Shown: piece after piece, positions 15,525 to 24,791 of the stretch
How the letters are laid out: every line of letters begins with the position of its first letter
Numbering within the stretch: position 1 is the stretch's first letter
Source: Asticcacaulis sp.
GTDB lineage: Bacteria; Pseudomonadota; Alphaproteobacteria; Caulobacterales; Caulobacteraceae
DNA length: 57,011 nt
NCBI RefSeq assembly: GCF_027484505.1
Contig: NZ_JAIXSV010000132.1
Span: 1 to 57,011, forward strand
Direction of reading: 5' to 3'
The notes under the pieces: generated by a model
What the model was told of the DNA's origin: nothing
Database searches by the model: none
The model's input: the letters and a program-made list of their open reading frames with translations, nothing else
Position numbers and translations under genes: made by a program

Positions 15525-15660
15525 CTCGCCTGCGGCTCGTGCGGTCCCCCTCCCCACCAAAGGCAGGGAGGTATATAGTCGCTTAAGCGTCAGTCTTGAG
15601 TCGAGGGCTAGCCGGCTAGCGCCGGCTGTATATGAATACAGCCAAGCGACGACTGCGACG
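15525..15660. repeat. Palindrome-rich interspersed element between argJ and mutT
   Basis: The stretch contains a GC-rich part (CGCCTGCGGCTCGTGCGGTC, then CCCCTCCCC), the 14-bp perfect palindrome GCTAGCCGGCTAGC (15607-15620), and a hairpin GGCTGTAT-ATGA-ATACAGCC (15624-15643). Outer arms GTCGCTT and AAGCGAC (15578-15584 with 15644-15650) enclose the inner structures. No ORF is present. The nested pairing suggests a dispersed palindromic element rather than gene-specific regulation. Confidence 0.5.
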
Positions 15661-15680
15661 CCATAGACCAAGAATGGCGC

Positions 15681-17123
15681 TTATGACCGATAGTCACCAT
15701 TAATGCTGATATACCCATGCGTCAGGTCACAGGTATAGACATGCGCTGAGGCGCGGCCAACGCCGACATCGACGCTGATTTCCAGCTCCTGTTTCTTCAT
15801 ATAGGCGCTCATCGCCGCCTCATCATAGGTCAGCGACACCGCGCCGTGTTCGGCGGCCACCAGCTCCCCGAAGCGGATGGCGAGGTGGTCGCGGTCCACC
15901 TCTTCCTCAGTCTTTCCCACGGCCATGACGATGCGGCCCCAGTTGGCGTCTTCGCCGGCCCAGGCGGTCTTGCACAGCGGGCTTTCGGCGATCGACTTGG
16001 CGATCTTGCGCGCTGACGCCGGTGAGGAGGCCCCCGTCACCGTGACCTTGACAAACTTGGTGGCCCCTTCGCCATCGCGGATGAGCTGGGTGGCGAGGCT
16101 GTGCATCACCTTTTCCAGCTTGTCGCGGAAATCGGCCAGACGCTTATCACCCGCGCGGCTGATCTTCGGGGCACCCGCCGCGCCGGTGGCAAACAGCAGC
16201 GCCGTGTCATTGGTCGAGGTGTCGCCATCGACCGTCACGCTGTTGAAAGTGGTGCGCGTATAGAGCCCCAGCAGCGATTGCAGCACGCCCGCTGAGAGGG
16301 TCGCGTCCGTGACGATAAAGGCCAGCATGGTCGCCATGTCCGGCGCGATCATGCCCGACCCTTTGGCGATACCGGCGATCTTCACCTCTACGCCGTCGAT
16401 CAGCGCAGTTTCGTAAGCGCCCTTGGGGAAGGTGTCGGTGGTCATGATGGCCTGAGCCGCCGCGTGCCAGGCATCGGCCTTGAACGTGTCTTCGATCAGC
16501 GGCAATTGGGCGGCGATCTTGGCGTCGTCCAGCACCACGCCGATCACGCCGGTCGAAGCCAGCATAATATCGCGCTGACGGCAATCGAGCCGCCGGGCCA
16601 CCGCCGCGGCCGTGCGCCGCGCCGCATCGGCCCCCAGCTTACCCGTAAAGGCGTTGGCGCAGCCGGCATTGCAGACCAGCGCGCGGATTTCATTGCCTTC
16701 ATTGGCCGCCAGTTGCTTCTTGCACCAATCGACCGGGGCCGAACCGATACTGTGGCGCGTGAAGACACCCGCCGCCGTGGTGCCTTCGGCGAACTTCATT
16801 ACCAGCAGATCAGGACGGACGTGCTTGTAATAACCCGCGCGGGCAATGGCGATATCAACCCCGCCCACCGGCGGCATGGGCGGCAGATCAACGGCCAGCG
16901 GCGACACGGCCAGACCGGGCTTGCCCGTCGCCGGTTTGGCGGGCTCAGCGGTTGCGGCCGTATGCACCCCCACCAGCTCAGCCCCGGTTTGCACGGCTTT
17001 TTTCAGCACATTGGCCAGTGGATCGAGCGCAGCCCCCAGCGGATTCACCTGACCGCGTTCCTGACCGGAAGCCGCGGCAGAGGTATCGGGCGTTTTGCCG
17101 GTCGGCGACGGCGGCTTGGTCAT
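15681..17123 (-). CDS. argJ: Glutamate N-acetyltransferase / amino-acid acetyltransferase ArgJ
   Basis: ArgJ moves the acetyl group between ornithine and glutamate in the cyclic arginine pathway. It cleaves itself into two chains before a catalytic Thr. The conserved site GSGMIAPDMATMLAF is visible and the nucleophile is Thr265 from this start. VCNAGCANAFTGK, MLASTGVIGV and the C-terminal ISINGDYRS also fit. At 480 aa it is longer than usual (about 400-410) because of an 80-residue Pro/Ala/Thr-rich N-terminal extension. The ATG at 17123 (MTKPPSP) has GGAG upstream; the ORF-opening ATGs at 17150-17153 do not. It probably shares a transcript with the PpiC gene upstream. Confidence 0.95.
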   Translation of the reverse strand: MTKPPSPTGKTPDTSAAASGQERGQVNPLGAALDPLANVLKKAVQTGAELVGVHTAATAEPAKPATGKPGLAVSPLAVDLPPMPPVGGVDIAIARAGYYKHVRPDLLVMKFAEGTTAAGVFTRHSIGSAPVDWCKKQLAANEGNEIRALVCNAGCANAFTGKLGADAARRTAAAVARRLDCRQRDIMLASTGVIGVVLDDAKIAAQLPLIEDTFKADAWHAAAQAIMTTDTFPKGAYETALIDGVEVKIAGIAKGSGMIAPDMATMLAFIVTDATLSAGVLQSLLGLYTRTTFNSVTVDGDTSTNDTALLFATGAAGAPKISRAGDKRLADFRDKLEKVMHSLATQLIRDGEGATKFVKVTVTGASSPASARKIAKSIAESPLCKTAWAGEDANWGRIVMAVGKTEEEVDRDHLAIRFGELVAAEHGAVSLTYDEAAMSAYMKKQELEISVDVGVGRASAHVYTCDLTHGYISINGDYRS

Positions 17124-17217
17124 GGCGCGCAGCTCCAGTGAGTAGGACATCAAAAAGCGCGGCTTAGCCCCAAATCATGACGCTGTGAAGGCTTTTGTGC
17201 AGGGCGGTGCGGATTGC

Positions 17218-18216
17218 CTACTTCTTCGGTGCCGTGCGCGAAGACGAAGCCGAGACGGCGGCCTTTTCCGGGCTTTCGCCGACATCGTCAGCGGCCTCGC
17301 TGCCGCTGGCGCTGGAGGCCGCTGCCCCCGCCGGCGCCGAGGCTGGTTCGCGGTCTTCGCTGCTGCTCAGACCCTTGACCAGAAATTCGACGCGCGCCCC
17401 GTCGCGTAAGCCGCCCAGCAGGCCACGCACCTGCTCCAGCTTGAGCGCCGAGACAATACCCGGACGCGCTTCTTCAATCGTCATTGGCTGTTCCGGACGG
17501 CGCTCCTCGACCTTGAACACGGCCCAGCCGCCGTCGATCTGCACCGGTCCGGCGATCTGACCCGGCTTGGCCGTCATCAGGGCTGCGCGATAGCTTTCCG
17601 GGATAACGTCGGTGGTGAAATAGCCCATGTCACCGCCGTTAAAGCGCGTCGCCTGATCAATCGAGCGCTCCATGGCCATGGCTTCAAACAGGCTGCCGCC
17701 CTGAAGCTGACGCATCACATTGTCCGCTTCGGGCCGCGTCTTGACGAGGATCAGGCGAGCGCGAATTTCCTCGGACTTCTGCGCCAGCTTCACCTGTTCG
17801 TCGTAGAGGTCCTTGACCTTCTTGTCGTCAATAGAGGCATCGACGCTCTGTTCCAGCAGCATGTGCCCTAGAATATCCTCACGCGCCGCTGCGATGCGGC
17901 GCTGCGCCAGCTCGGTACGGTCAATGCCTTTTTTCAGCGCTGCCTGCGCCAGCAGCTTCTGGTCGATCACCTCTTCCAGCGTGCGGCGAAACAGGGGCGA
18001 CGCCAGATCAAAGGGTTCGCCATCGCCGATCAGCCCCTGCTGAACCGCCTCATAACGCACGTCCGACGCCCAGATGGTATGGCCGTCGATGCGGGCCACG
18101 GCGACGTCGCCGGGCTCCGGCGGGCGCTCGTCCAGAGTCGGTTTGTCGCACCCGGCAATCGTCAGGGTCACAAGGGCCAGTACCGCCACCTGCCTGAGCT
18201 TTGTCCAACGCTGCAT
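17218..18216 (-). CDS. PpiC-type peptidyl-prolyl isomerase lipoprotein
   Basis: The 332-aa protein begins with a lipoprotein signal ending in the lipobox LTIAGC, then a SurA-N-like helical segment (about 30-150) and a parvulin domain (about 155-255; ARLILVKTRPEAD, FNGGDMGYFTTD, VFKVEERRPEQ). It should be a membrane-anchored periplasmic folding catalyst, comparable to PrsA-like parvulins. The C-terminus is a Ser/Ala-rich low-complexity tail. The ATG at 18216 (MQRWTKLRQ) gives the clean signal and is chosen over 18249. It is divergent from secA, a suggestive pairing of export motor and export-stage foldase. Confidence 0.9.
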   Translation of the reverse strand: MQRWTKLRQVAVLALVTLTIAGCDKPTLDERPPEPGDVAVARIDGHTIWASDVRYEAVQQGLIGDGEPFDLASPLFRRTLEEVIDQKLLAQAALKKGIDRTELAQRRIAAAREDILGHMLLEQSVDASIDDKKVKDLYDEQVKLAQKSEEIRARLILVKTRPEADNVMRQLQGGSLFEAMAMERSIDQATRFNGGDMGYFTTDVIPESYRAALMTAKPGQIAGPVQIDGGWAVFKVEERRPEQPMTIEEARPGIVSALKLEQVRGLLGGLRDGARVEFLVKGLSSSEDREPASAPAGAAASSASGSEAADDVGESPEKAAVSASSSRTAPKK

Positions 18217-18423
18217 ACTGAAAGCTTCCCCGCTGTCGTGCGCATCCAACTTACATTGACAGAACGCAAGCGCAAGCCTAAGTCAGTCCGCGCGCTTGAA
18301 AAGCGCCGGCTCACGCCTATTTGCCTATTACGCCATACACGTGACACCTTGATATTCTCCAAACGGGTGTGTCCGAATAAGGCGGACAGGTCAAAATACT
18401 GAAATCTAATCGTCGGGTATCTC

Positions 18424-21264
18424 ATGCTGGCTTTCGCCAAATCTCTGTTCGGCTCCGCTAATGAGCGCAAGGTCAAGTCGATGGGCGGGCGTATTGCCCG
18501 CATCAATGCGCTGGAACCCCGGATGAAGGCGATGAGCAATGAGGAGCTGGCGCATCAGACCGTCCTGTTCCGCGAACGCATTGCCAACGGGGCATCGCTC
18601 GATTCGCTGCTCGAAGAGGCCTTTGCCACGGTGCGCGAAGCCGCCTGGCGCTCGATTGGTCAGCGTCACTACGATGTTCAGCTCACCGGCGGCCTGATCC
18701 TGCATCAGGGCGGCATCGCCGAAATGCGTACCGGCGAAGGCAAGACACTGGTCGGCACGGCGCCGGTTTACCTCAATGCGCTGTCGGGCAAGGGCGTGCA
18801 CCTGATCACCGTCAACGACTATCTGGCCAAGCGCGACGCCGACTTTATGGGCCGCGTCTATCGCTTTCTGGGTCTTTCGACCGGCGTCATCGTATCCGGT
18901 ATGTCGCCGGGCGCGCGCAAGGCGGCCTATGCCTCGGATGTCACCTACGGCACCAATAACGAATTCGGCTTCGACTATCTGCGCGACAACCTCGTCTATA
19001 ACCGCGAGGAAATGGTGCAGCGTGGCCACCACTACGCCATCGTCGATGAAGTGGACTCAATCCTCATCGACGAAGCGCGCACCCCGCTGATTATCTCCGG
19101 CCCGACCGAAGACCGTTCGGAACTGTATAAGGTGCTGGACGCGCTGATCAAGGAACTGATTCAGGACCCGGAAACCTTTGAGTTGGACGAAAAGCAGCGT
19201 CAGGTCCTGCTGTCGGAAGCGGGCTCTGAGCGTCTCGAAGAAATGCTGACGGCGGGCGGGCATCTGGCCGAAGACACGACCGGGCTTTACGACGCCGCCA
19301 ACGTCTCGCTGGTCCACCATGCCAATCAGGCCCTGCGCGCCAACACCCTCTACACGGTCAATAAGGACTATATCGTCAAGGACGGCGAAATCGTCCTAAT
19401 CGACGAATTTACCGGCCGTATGATGCAGGGCCGCCGCCTGTCCGAAGGTCTGCACCAGGCCATCGAAGCCAAGGAAGCCGTGGCCATCCAGCCGGAAAAC
19501 CAAACTCTGGCTTCGGTGACCATCCAGAACTATTTCCGCATGTACCAGAAGCTGTCGGGCATGACCGGCACGGCGGCAACCGAAGCGGCGGAATTTGGCG
19601 ACATCTATAAGATGGACGTGCTCGAAGTGCCGACGCACCGCCCCATCAAGCGCATCGACTATGACGATGAGGTCTATCGCACCGAGCGCGAAAAGTTCAA
19701 GGCCATCGCCGATCAGGTCGCCGACTGCTATGTGCGCGGTCAGCCGATTCTCGTCGGTACGGCCTCGATCGAAAAGTCCGACGCCCTGTCGGAATTCCTC
19801 AAGACCTATGCCTACGACGTCGAAACCAAGGCCGTAAAACCGGAATACGCCAAGCTCGACAAAAAGGAGCTGACGAAGCTGGGTGATGCCGCCTTCGACA
19901 TCGTGCGCGGGTCGGGCAAGGGCATTCCGCACAATGTGCTGAACGCGCGCCACCACGAAAACGAAGCCTATATCATCGCCGATGCGGGCGTGCCCGGCGC
20001 GGTGACCATCGCCACCAACATGGCCGGTCGCGGCACCGACATTCAGCTCGGCGGCAATGTCGATCTGCGGGTACAAAAGTGGCTCGAAGAGCAGGCTGAG
20101 GCCGGTGTGGAGGTGTCCAACGAGGCGCTTCTGGCCAAGAAGGCTGAGGTCGAAACCCAGATCGCCGACCTCAAGCTGAAATCGCTGGCTGCGGGTGGCC
20201 TGTTCGTGCTCGGCACCGAGCGTCACGAAAGCCGCCGTATCGACAACCAGCTACGCGGTCGTACCGGCCGTCAGGGCGACCCCGGCACCTCGAAATTCTA
20301 CCTGTCGTGCGAAGATGACCTGATGCGCATCTTCGCCGGTGACCGCCTCAACGCCATGATGAAGACTCTGGGCGTCGAAGAGGGCGAAGCCATCACGCAC
20401 AAGCTGCTCAACTCGGCCATCGCCACCGCCCAGAAGCGCGTCGAGCAACGCAACTATGAAATCCGTAAGAACCTGCTGAAATACGACGACGTGGTCAATG
20501 ACCAGCGCAAGGCCGTCTTCGAGCAGCGTCAGGAGTTCATGGACACCGAAGACCTGTCGGAAATCGTCTCCGAAATGCGCGAAGAGACGATCCGCGACCT
20601 CGTGGACCGTCACCTGCCGCCCAAGGCCTATGCCGAGCAGTGGGATATTGCCGGGCTGAAAGAACAGTGCGAGCGCCTGCTGGGCCTCGACCTGCCGCTG
20701 GAAGAGTGGGCCGCCGAAGAAGGCATCGCCAACGAGGAAATCGAAGAGCGCATCCAGACCATTGCGGCGCAAAAGATGGAGGAACGCCTCCAGCTTCTGG
20801 GCCCGGATCAGATGAAGGCGCTGGAAAAGAACTTCCTGCTTCAGATGATCGACATGCAATGGCGTGAGCACCTGATGCACCTCGATCACCTGCGCGCGGT
20901 CATCGGTCTGCGCGGCTACGGTCAGCGCGACCCGCTGAACGAATACAAGACCGAGGCCTTCGCCCTGTTCGAGACGCTGCTGGTCAATCTGCGCCACAAT
21001 GTGACGCGCTGGCTGATGACCGTCGAAATCCGCTTCCAGGGTCAGCCGGAGCCGGAGCCGGTGCGTTTTGAGGAGATCCACCTCAACCCCCTGACCGGTG
21101 AAAACGAACGCGCGCCGCAACTGAGCGACGACCTGACGCCTGAACAGCGCGCCGCCCTGCCCGTCTCGGCCCTTCCCGCGGGCTGGGAAAGCACCTCGCG
21201 CAACGGCCTGTGCCCCTGCGGTTCAGGCAAGAAGTTCAAGCATTGCCACGGCGCGTTGATCTAA
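18424..21264 (+). CDS. secA: Preprotein translocase ATPase SecA
   Basis: SecA is the ATP-driven motor that pushes preproteins through SecYEG. The 946-aa protein is full length: Walker [13 protein letters not shown] (around residue 101), Walker B-like [14 protein letters not shown], the [12 protein letters not shown] region, [13 protein letters not shown], and a C-terminal zinc motif (C930, C932, C941, H942) that binds SecB or ribosomes in other species. The leader contains TGTCC and GGACA arms around 18369-18388, a possible hairpin. I see no secM-like arrest peptide. A strong terminator follows, so it appears monocistronic. Confidence 0.98.
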   Translation: MLAFAKSLFGSANERKVKSMGGRIARINALEPRMKAMSNEELAHQTVLFRERIANGASLDSLLEEAFATVREAAWRSIGQRHYDVQLTGGLILHQGGIAEMRTGEGKTLVGTAPVYLNALSGKGVHLITVNDYLAKRDADFMGRVYRFLGLSTGVIVSGMSPGARKAAYASDVTYGTNNEFGFDYLRDNLVYNREEMVQRGHHYAIVDEVDSILIDEARTPLIISGPTEDRSELYKVLDALIKELIQDPETFELDEKQRQVLLSEAGSERLEEMLTAGGHLAEDTTGLYDAANVSLVHHANQALRANTLYTVNKDYIVKDGEIVLIDEFTGRMMQGRRLSEGLHQAIEAKEAVAIQPENQTLASVTIQNYFRMYQKLSGMTGTAATEAAEFGDIYKMDVLEVPTHRPIKRIDYDDEVYRTEREKFKAIADQVADCYVRGQPILVGTASIEKSDALSEFLKTYAYDVETKAVKPEYAKLDKKELTKLGDAAFDIVRGSGKGIPHNVLNARHHENEAYIIADAGVPGAVTIATNMAGRGTDIQLGGNVDLRVQKWLEEQAEAGVEVSNEALLAKKAEVETQIADLKLKSLAAGGLFVLGTERHESRRIDNQLRGRTGRQGDPGTSKFYLSCEDDLMRIFAGDRLNAMMKTLGVEEGEAITHKLLNSAIATAQKRVEQRNYEIRKNLLKYDDVVNDQRKAVFEQRQEFMDTEDLSEIVSEMREETIRDLVDRHLPPKAYAEQWDIAGLKEQCERLLGLDLPLEEWAAEEGIANEEIEERIQTIAAQKMEERLQLLGPDQMKALEKNFLLQMIDMQWREHLMHLDHLRAVIGLRGYGQRDPLNEYKTEAFALFETLLVNLRHNVTRWLMTVEIRFQGQPEPEPVRFEEIHLNPLTGENERAPQLSDDLTPEQRAALPVSALPAGWESTSRNGLCPCGSGKKFKHCHGALI

Positions 21265-21287
21265 GACCATCTTTTAAAGCGGCCGAT

Positions 21288-21323
21288 AATCCCCCGGATG
21301 TCACATCCGGGGGATTGCTTTTT
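21288..21323 (+). terminator. Intrinsic terminator of secA
   Basis: A perfect 13-bp stem (21288-21300 with 21304-21316, loop TCA) is followed by TTTTT at 21319-21323, 24 bp past the secA stop. Confidence 0.93.
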
Positions 21324-21414
21324 CGCGCCCCAAGATTCCCCCGTTGCCACCCCGTGAGGAATTGGTTAACGTCGCTTAAGGCCTGAGTGGTTTCGGGCAC
21401 TTGGGGGTATAAAA

Positions 21415-22104
21415 ATGTCGTGCATACGCGTTCTGACGTCGGGGTTGCTGATTGCCGGCACCGTTCTGAGCCTTGAGGCCCTTGGCCCTGCGGCGCAGGC
21501 GCAAACGATGGCCATCGCCAAAACACCGGCCCAGCCGGTCGTTCCCCCGTCCTTGCAAGGCTCATTCATTTCGCCCGAAGCGCCGCTGGCCCCGAAGATT
21601 GAGCTTGATCCGGCCCTGATCGGCATGGCTCCGCGCCTTGAGGGGACCGCCGCCGCCACCGTTTCACCCGAAGATAAGGCCGCCGCTGCACGCAAATCCC
21701 GCCGCATCGCGCTGTACAAGCAGTTGATGGAAACCAACGGCACGACCAAGAATGTGCGCCTGATCATGGGCAATACCAAGGCAGCGGTGCGTCTGGTCAT
21801 TCTGGAACGCAAGGGGGCGCAGGCGCTCAGCGCCGCCGATGAGCTGAAGTTCAATCAGATCGCTGACCGCGTACTGAAAGAGGCCGAAGCCAGCATCATT
21901 GACCAGATCGCCACGGCCCAGTCGGCCAATTTCAGCGAAGAAGAAATCCTGACGCTCATAAGCGCCAATTCAGGCCCGGTCGCGGCCAAGTATAATGCCA
22001 GCAAGTTTGCTAATCCCGACGCCAATGCCCAGCAGATCCAGAGCTACATGGTCGAAGCGGTGATCAAAATTATCAAGACATTCAAGGAAGCCATTTCGGG
22101 CTGA
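21415..22104 (+). CDS. Secreted protein, DUF2059-like, 229 aa
   Basis: The protein has a signal peptide (to about AAQAQT), a Pro/Ala-rich linker and a helical C-terminal domain (about 95-229) with YKQLMETNGTTKNVRL near its start and YMVEAVIKIIKTFKEA at the end. This layout resembles DUF2059 proteins, whose function is unknown; the assignment is tentative. The next gene has a similar plan (signal, Pro-rich linker, helical domain opening LAHQLLEVDGTEAIIRH), so the two look like diverged duplicates. The start has TTGGGGG about 8 bases upstream. Confidence 0.75.
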   Translation: MSCIRVLTSGLLIAGTVLSLEALGPAAQAQTMAIAKTPAQPVVPPSLQGSFISPEAPLAPKIELDPALIGMAPRLEGTAAATVSPEDKAAAARKSRRIALYKQLMETNGTTKNVRLIMGNTKAAVRLVILERKGAQALSAADELKFNQIADRVLKEAEASIIDQIATAQSANFSEEEILTLISANSGPVAAKYNASKFANPDANAQQIQSYMVEAVIKIIKTFKEAISG

Positions 22105-22134
22105 CCGGTAGCGCATTGTGAGATGGGGGTTTGA

Positions 22135-22896
22135 GTGGTGTATTTGAAACGCGTGATGACGGGTGCGTGCCTGCTGGGGCTGATGGGGGCCATAGGGGCG
22201 CAGGCGCGGGAACCGGAACGTGAACCCGGCGCGCGCATTGCCGTCATGCCGAAGCCGGAGCAAAAGCGGATGAATCCGCCGGTCACCGCGACGGCACCGC
22301 AGAGCGCGTCAGCCGCACCGGTGCAGGCGCCTATTCCGGCCCAGACTGTGGCCAAAATCAATCCGTCCCCTGTGGCGCAGCCCGCCGGTGAAATCGCGCC
22401 TTCGGTCGATATGATCGAAACCCCGGCTCCGGTGGTGACGGCAGCGGCGCAGGACGTTGGCCCTGTCGGTCCGGCCAAACCCACCGGTGATTTTGCCGAG
22501 CGCGTCGAACTGGCGCATCAGTTGCTGGAAGTGGACGGCACCGAGGCCATTATCCGCCACTTCGTCAGCGAAGTGCACATGCGCCTGATCATTGGCGAAG
22601 TGGGTAAGTACATAGATTTCAACAGCCTGAATGAAAGCGACCGCTATCGTCTGGCGACGATTGTGGCGACCGTTTCGACCGAACTGGGCGACAAGATCCT
22701 CACCCTGACGGCACGCGGACATGCACAGAACCTCAGCAAGGAAGAGCTTCTGTATCTGACCCGCATCAACGACAGCGACGCTCAGCGCAAGCTGACCCAG
22801 ATGCGTATCGACGACACGGGTGAACTGGACAAGAACGCCACGCTGGTCATGCAGATTTCGGCGCTTAAAATCGTTCAGGAATTTGAAAAACCATGA
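22135..22896 (+). CDS. Secreted protein, DUF2059-like, 253 aa
   Basis: A signal peptide (MVYLKRVMTGACLLGLMGAI, then GAQA) is followed by a long Pro/Ala-rich segment (about 25-120) and a helical domain (about 120-253) starting FAERVELAHQLLEVDGTEAI. It resembles the preceding gene and probably shares its transcript (30-bp gap). The start is GTG at 22135 (another GTG at 22138) after GGGGG. Its stop codon overlaps the ATG of a 45-codon ORF. Function is unknown; the Pro-rich linker would suit an envelope-spanning protein. Confidence 0.72.
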   Translation: MVYLKRVMTGACLLGLMGAIGAQAREPEREPGARIAVMPKPEQKRMNPPVTATAPQSASAAPVQAPIPAQTVAKINPSPVAQPAGEIAPSVDMIETPAPVVTAAAQDVGPVGPAKPTGDFAERVELAHQLLEVDGTEAIIRHFVSEVHMRLIIGEVGKYIDFNSLNESDRYRLATIVATVSTELGDKILTLTARGHAQNLSKEELLYLTRINDSDAQRKLTQMRIDDTGELDKNATLVMQISALKIVQEFEKP

Positions 22897-23030
22897 GGTC
22901 TTCGGTCCTCAAGGCGCTGTTTCTGACTCTGGGCCTGCTGGTGCTGGCGGCGGCCCCCGCCTGCCTTCTGTTACCGCAAAACAAGCCAGCCGCACTGACG
23001 ACGGGGCCCACCCTTCTGGCGGCCTATTGA
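22893..23030 (+). CDS. Putative 45-aa membrane or secreted small protein
   Basis: The ATG overlaps the stop of the preceding gene (ATGA), a typical sign of translational coupling. The product starts MRSSVLKALFLTLGLLVLAA and continues through APACLLLP to a short polar tail ending LLAAY. It is one hydrophobic segment with a basic N-terminus, either a membrane-anchored peptide or a signal peptide with a very small mature part; an Ala-Cys pair at 23-24 weakly resembles a lipobox. No family is recognised. It may be a third member of the operon, or a chance ORF. Confidence 0.45.
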   Translation: MRSSVLKALFLTLGLLVLAAAPACLLLPQNKPAALTTGPTLLAAY

Positions 23031-23195
23031 TCGGTACGTCGATACCGATGTTATTCTCCCTCTTGGCGAATCCTGAATTTGGGATACAGTATTAACCCAT
23101 GGCCGAACCCCATAGTCGGTCAGGGCTAAAAAGTGCCGCCCGATACCGGGTTAAGGCACGTGAAAATTGGGAAAAATCGCCAAGGGAGGCGTCCA

Positions 23196-23384
23196 ATGAA
23201 ACACCTGGGTAAGATCGCGGTCGCCGCGATCACACTGTCAGCCTTGCTGGCCGGTACGGGCTATGCGCAAAGCGCCGATTGCCGCAAAAAATGCAATGAC
23301 ACCTATCAGGCCTGCCAGAAGGCCGGAACGTCTGAGGAAAAGTGCCGCGCCGCGTGGCTGGACTGCAAGAAGAAGTGCAAATAG
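23196..23384 (+). CDS. Small Cys-rich secreted protein, 62 aa
   Basis: A signal peptide (MKHLGKIAVAAITLSALLAG, then TGYAQS) leads to a mature part of about 37 residues with five Cys: CRKKC near its start, a lone Cys (YQACQ), and CRAAWLDC with CKKKC at the end. Paired CX3C motifs on two short helices recall CHCH-like or metal-binding hairpins, with an odd Cys left over if two disulfides form. The mature part is very Lys-rich. AGGGAGG lies 7 bases before the ATG, supporting this start. I do not recognise a family. Confidence 0.72.
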   Translation: MKHLGKIAVAAITLSALLAGTGYAQSADCRKKCNDTYQACQKAGTSEEKCRAAWLDCKKKCK

Positions 23385-23402
23385 GCGACCTATTGTTACA
23401 GG

Positions 23403-23420
23403 GCCGGAGCGCGCTCCGGC
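23403..23420. terminator. Palindromic terminator-like hairpin between convergent genes
   Basis: GCCGGAGCGCGCTCCGGC is a perfect 18-bp palindrome, 18 bp after the stop of the Cys-rich protein and 10 bp before the plsC stop. It has no long T-run, so termination would be modest, but its place between convergent genes fits that role. Confidence 0.5.
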
Positions 23421-23430
23421 TCTATTCAAC

Positions 23431-24150
23431 TTAGGCCTTGCGGTTTTCGGCAATAAGCGCATTGGACGCGCCTTCGATGCGCGTCTTGATTTCGCTCATG
23501 AATTCACCGCGCTTCAGCCCTGCCGGAACGGGCGGCAAGAATTCGAACACCACCGTGCCGGGTTTGCGGATAATGCCGTGCGCCGGCCAGCACTGACCGG
23601 AATTGGTGGCCAGCAGATGGCAAGGAAATTCAAGGTCACGATAAAGTGCGGCGACGCCCGGTTTGTATTCCGGGTCCTGCCCCACCTCTGAGCGCGTCCC
23701 TTCGGCAAAGATCAGGATCTGACGCGCGTTTTCCAGCCGGTCACGTGCATCGATAACCATGGCACGCAGGGCCTTGGAGGCATCCTTGCGGCGTATGGGG
23801 ATCATGCGCGTGCGCCAGATATACCAGCCGAAAAACGGCAGGTAGGTCAGTTCCTTCTTCAGCACAAAGCAGGGGTCGTCCAGAATGACAAACGGCGCAA
23901 TGGTATCGAGCATGCTGAGGTGCTTGCCCGCGATCAGGGCCGCGCCCTTAGGCCGGTGTTCCAACCCGCGGAACTCAACCTTGACACCACAGATATACCG
24001 CAGGCCAAACAGGACCAGATGCGCCCACAGCTTAACCGTCTGCATCCCCCAACGCCGCGACAGCAGCATGAAGGGCGTGCCCAACAGGCCGACGATGACG
24101 ACCAGACCATAAAGCCAGACGACGAAAACAACCGAACGCAGGAAATTCAA
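23431..24150 (-). CDS. plsC: 1-acyl-sn-glycerol-3-phosphate acyltransferase
   Basis: PlsC acylates lysophosphatidic acid to phosphatidic acid at the inner membrane. The 239-aa protein has an N-terminal hydrophobic segment (VVFVVWLYGLVVIVGLLG), the catalytic HX4D box (GKHLSMLDTIAPF), a block III-like segment (FAEGTRSEVGQ) and a later VPAG-type end. The start appears to be TTG at 24150, overlapping the stop of the upstream gene (TTGA); the first internal ATG would remove the membrane segment. It is last in a likely ftsE-ftsX-ydcF-plsC transcript. Confidence 0.92.
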   Translation of the reverse strand: MNFLRSVVFVVWLYGLVVIVGLLGTPFMLLSRRWGMQTVKLWAHLVLFGLRYICGVKVEFRGLEHRPKGAALIAGKHLSMLDTIAPFVILDDPCFVLKKELTYLPFFGWYIWRTRMIPIRRKDASKALRAMVIDARDRLENARQILIFAEGTRSEVGQDPEYKPGVAALYRDLEFPCHLLATNSGQCWPAHGIIRKPGTVVFEFLPPVPAGLKRGEFMSEIKTRIEGASNALIAENRKA

Positions 24151-24791
24151 GAGGCCGAACCTTCCGCCGCAGCCTCACCGGCCGCAGTCTCATCCTTTTT
24201 GCCCGAACTGGTCAGGCTGGAAAAAATATCACGCGCCAATATAGCCAGATACTTGCTGTATTCCACAATCAGCACGCGCGAACTGCGCCACGATTTCCAC
24301 CACTCGCGCGCATCGAGCGTCGGGGTGGCCACCGGATAGGCGTGTAACTTGACCCCCGGCAAGGCCGCCTTGATCTCCAGCAGACTGCGCGGCATGTGAT
24401 AGTCCGAGGTCACGACGATCAGGTCGTCAAACCCCTTGGCCTTAGCCCACTCAGCCACCTCGTAGGCGTTGCCAAGCGTGGTCTGCGCCTCGTACCCCAG
24501 ATCGACGCAGCATTCATAGAGCTTTTTGGAGCCCTCGGTGACGGGCAGCAATTCTTCGCGCTTCACTTCGCGGTTGACGCCGGAAATCAGCATGCGCGCG
24601 CCCTTGCGTCGCTCCAGCAAGCGCATACCCTCCTTGATCCGCATGTCCGACGCGCCGGTCAGCACGACGATGGCGTCAGCGGCCTCTTCCGGTTCGGCGG
24701 CCGGAGTCGAATGGATCACGCGATCGGCGAAGGCGTAAAGCCCGGCCAACCACAGTCCAACCACCAAAACCACGGCCACAAGGCGGCGCAT
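24147..24791 (-). CDS. YdcF/SanA family membrane protein (DUF218)
   Basis: The 214-aa protein has an N-terminal membrane anchor (LVAVVLVVGLWLAGLYAFA) and a periplasmic DUF218 domain with DAIVVLTGASDMRIKEGMRL, the ISG(V)N segment and IVVTSDYHMPRSL. The family is linked to envelope integrity and vancomycin resistance (SanA/ElyC in E. coli), though its chemistry is not settled. ATGA overlaps with ftsX upstream and a TTGA overlap with plsC downstream tie it to a cell-division and lipid operon. Confidence 0.9.
   Translation of the reverse strand: MRRLVAVVLVVGLWLAGLYAFADRVIHSTPAAEPEEAADAIVVLTGASDMRIKEGMRLLERRKGARMLISGVNREVKREELLPVTEGSKKLYECCVDLGYEAQTTLGNAYEVAEWAKAKGFDDLIVVTSDYHMPRSLLEIKAALPGVKLHAYPVATPTLDAREWWKSWRSSRVLIVEYSKYLAILARDIFSSLTSSGKKDETAAGEAAAEGSAS

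Noticed and set aside
21366-21379. CtrA box TTAA-N6-TTAA upstream of the 229-aa secreted protein
   Set aside because: Spacing is six bases, not the seven of the consensus, so I do not call it a site.
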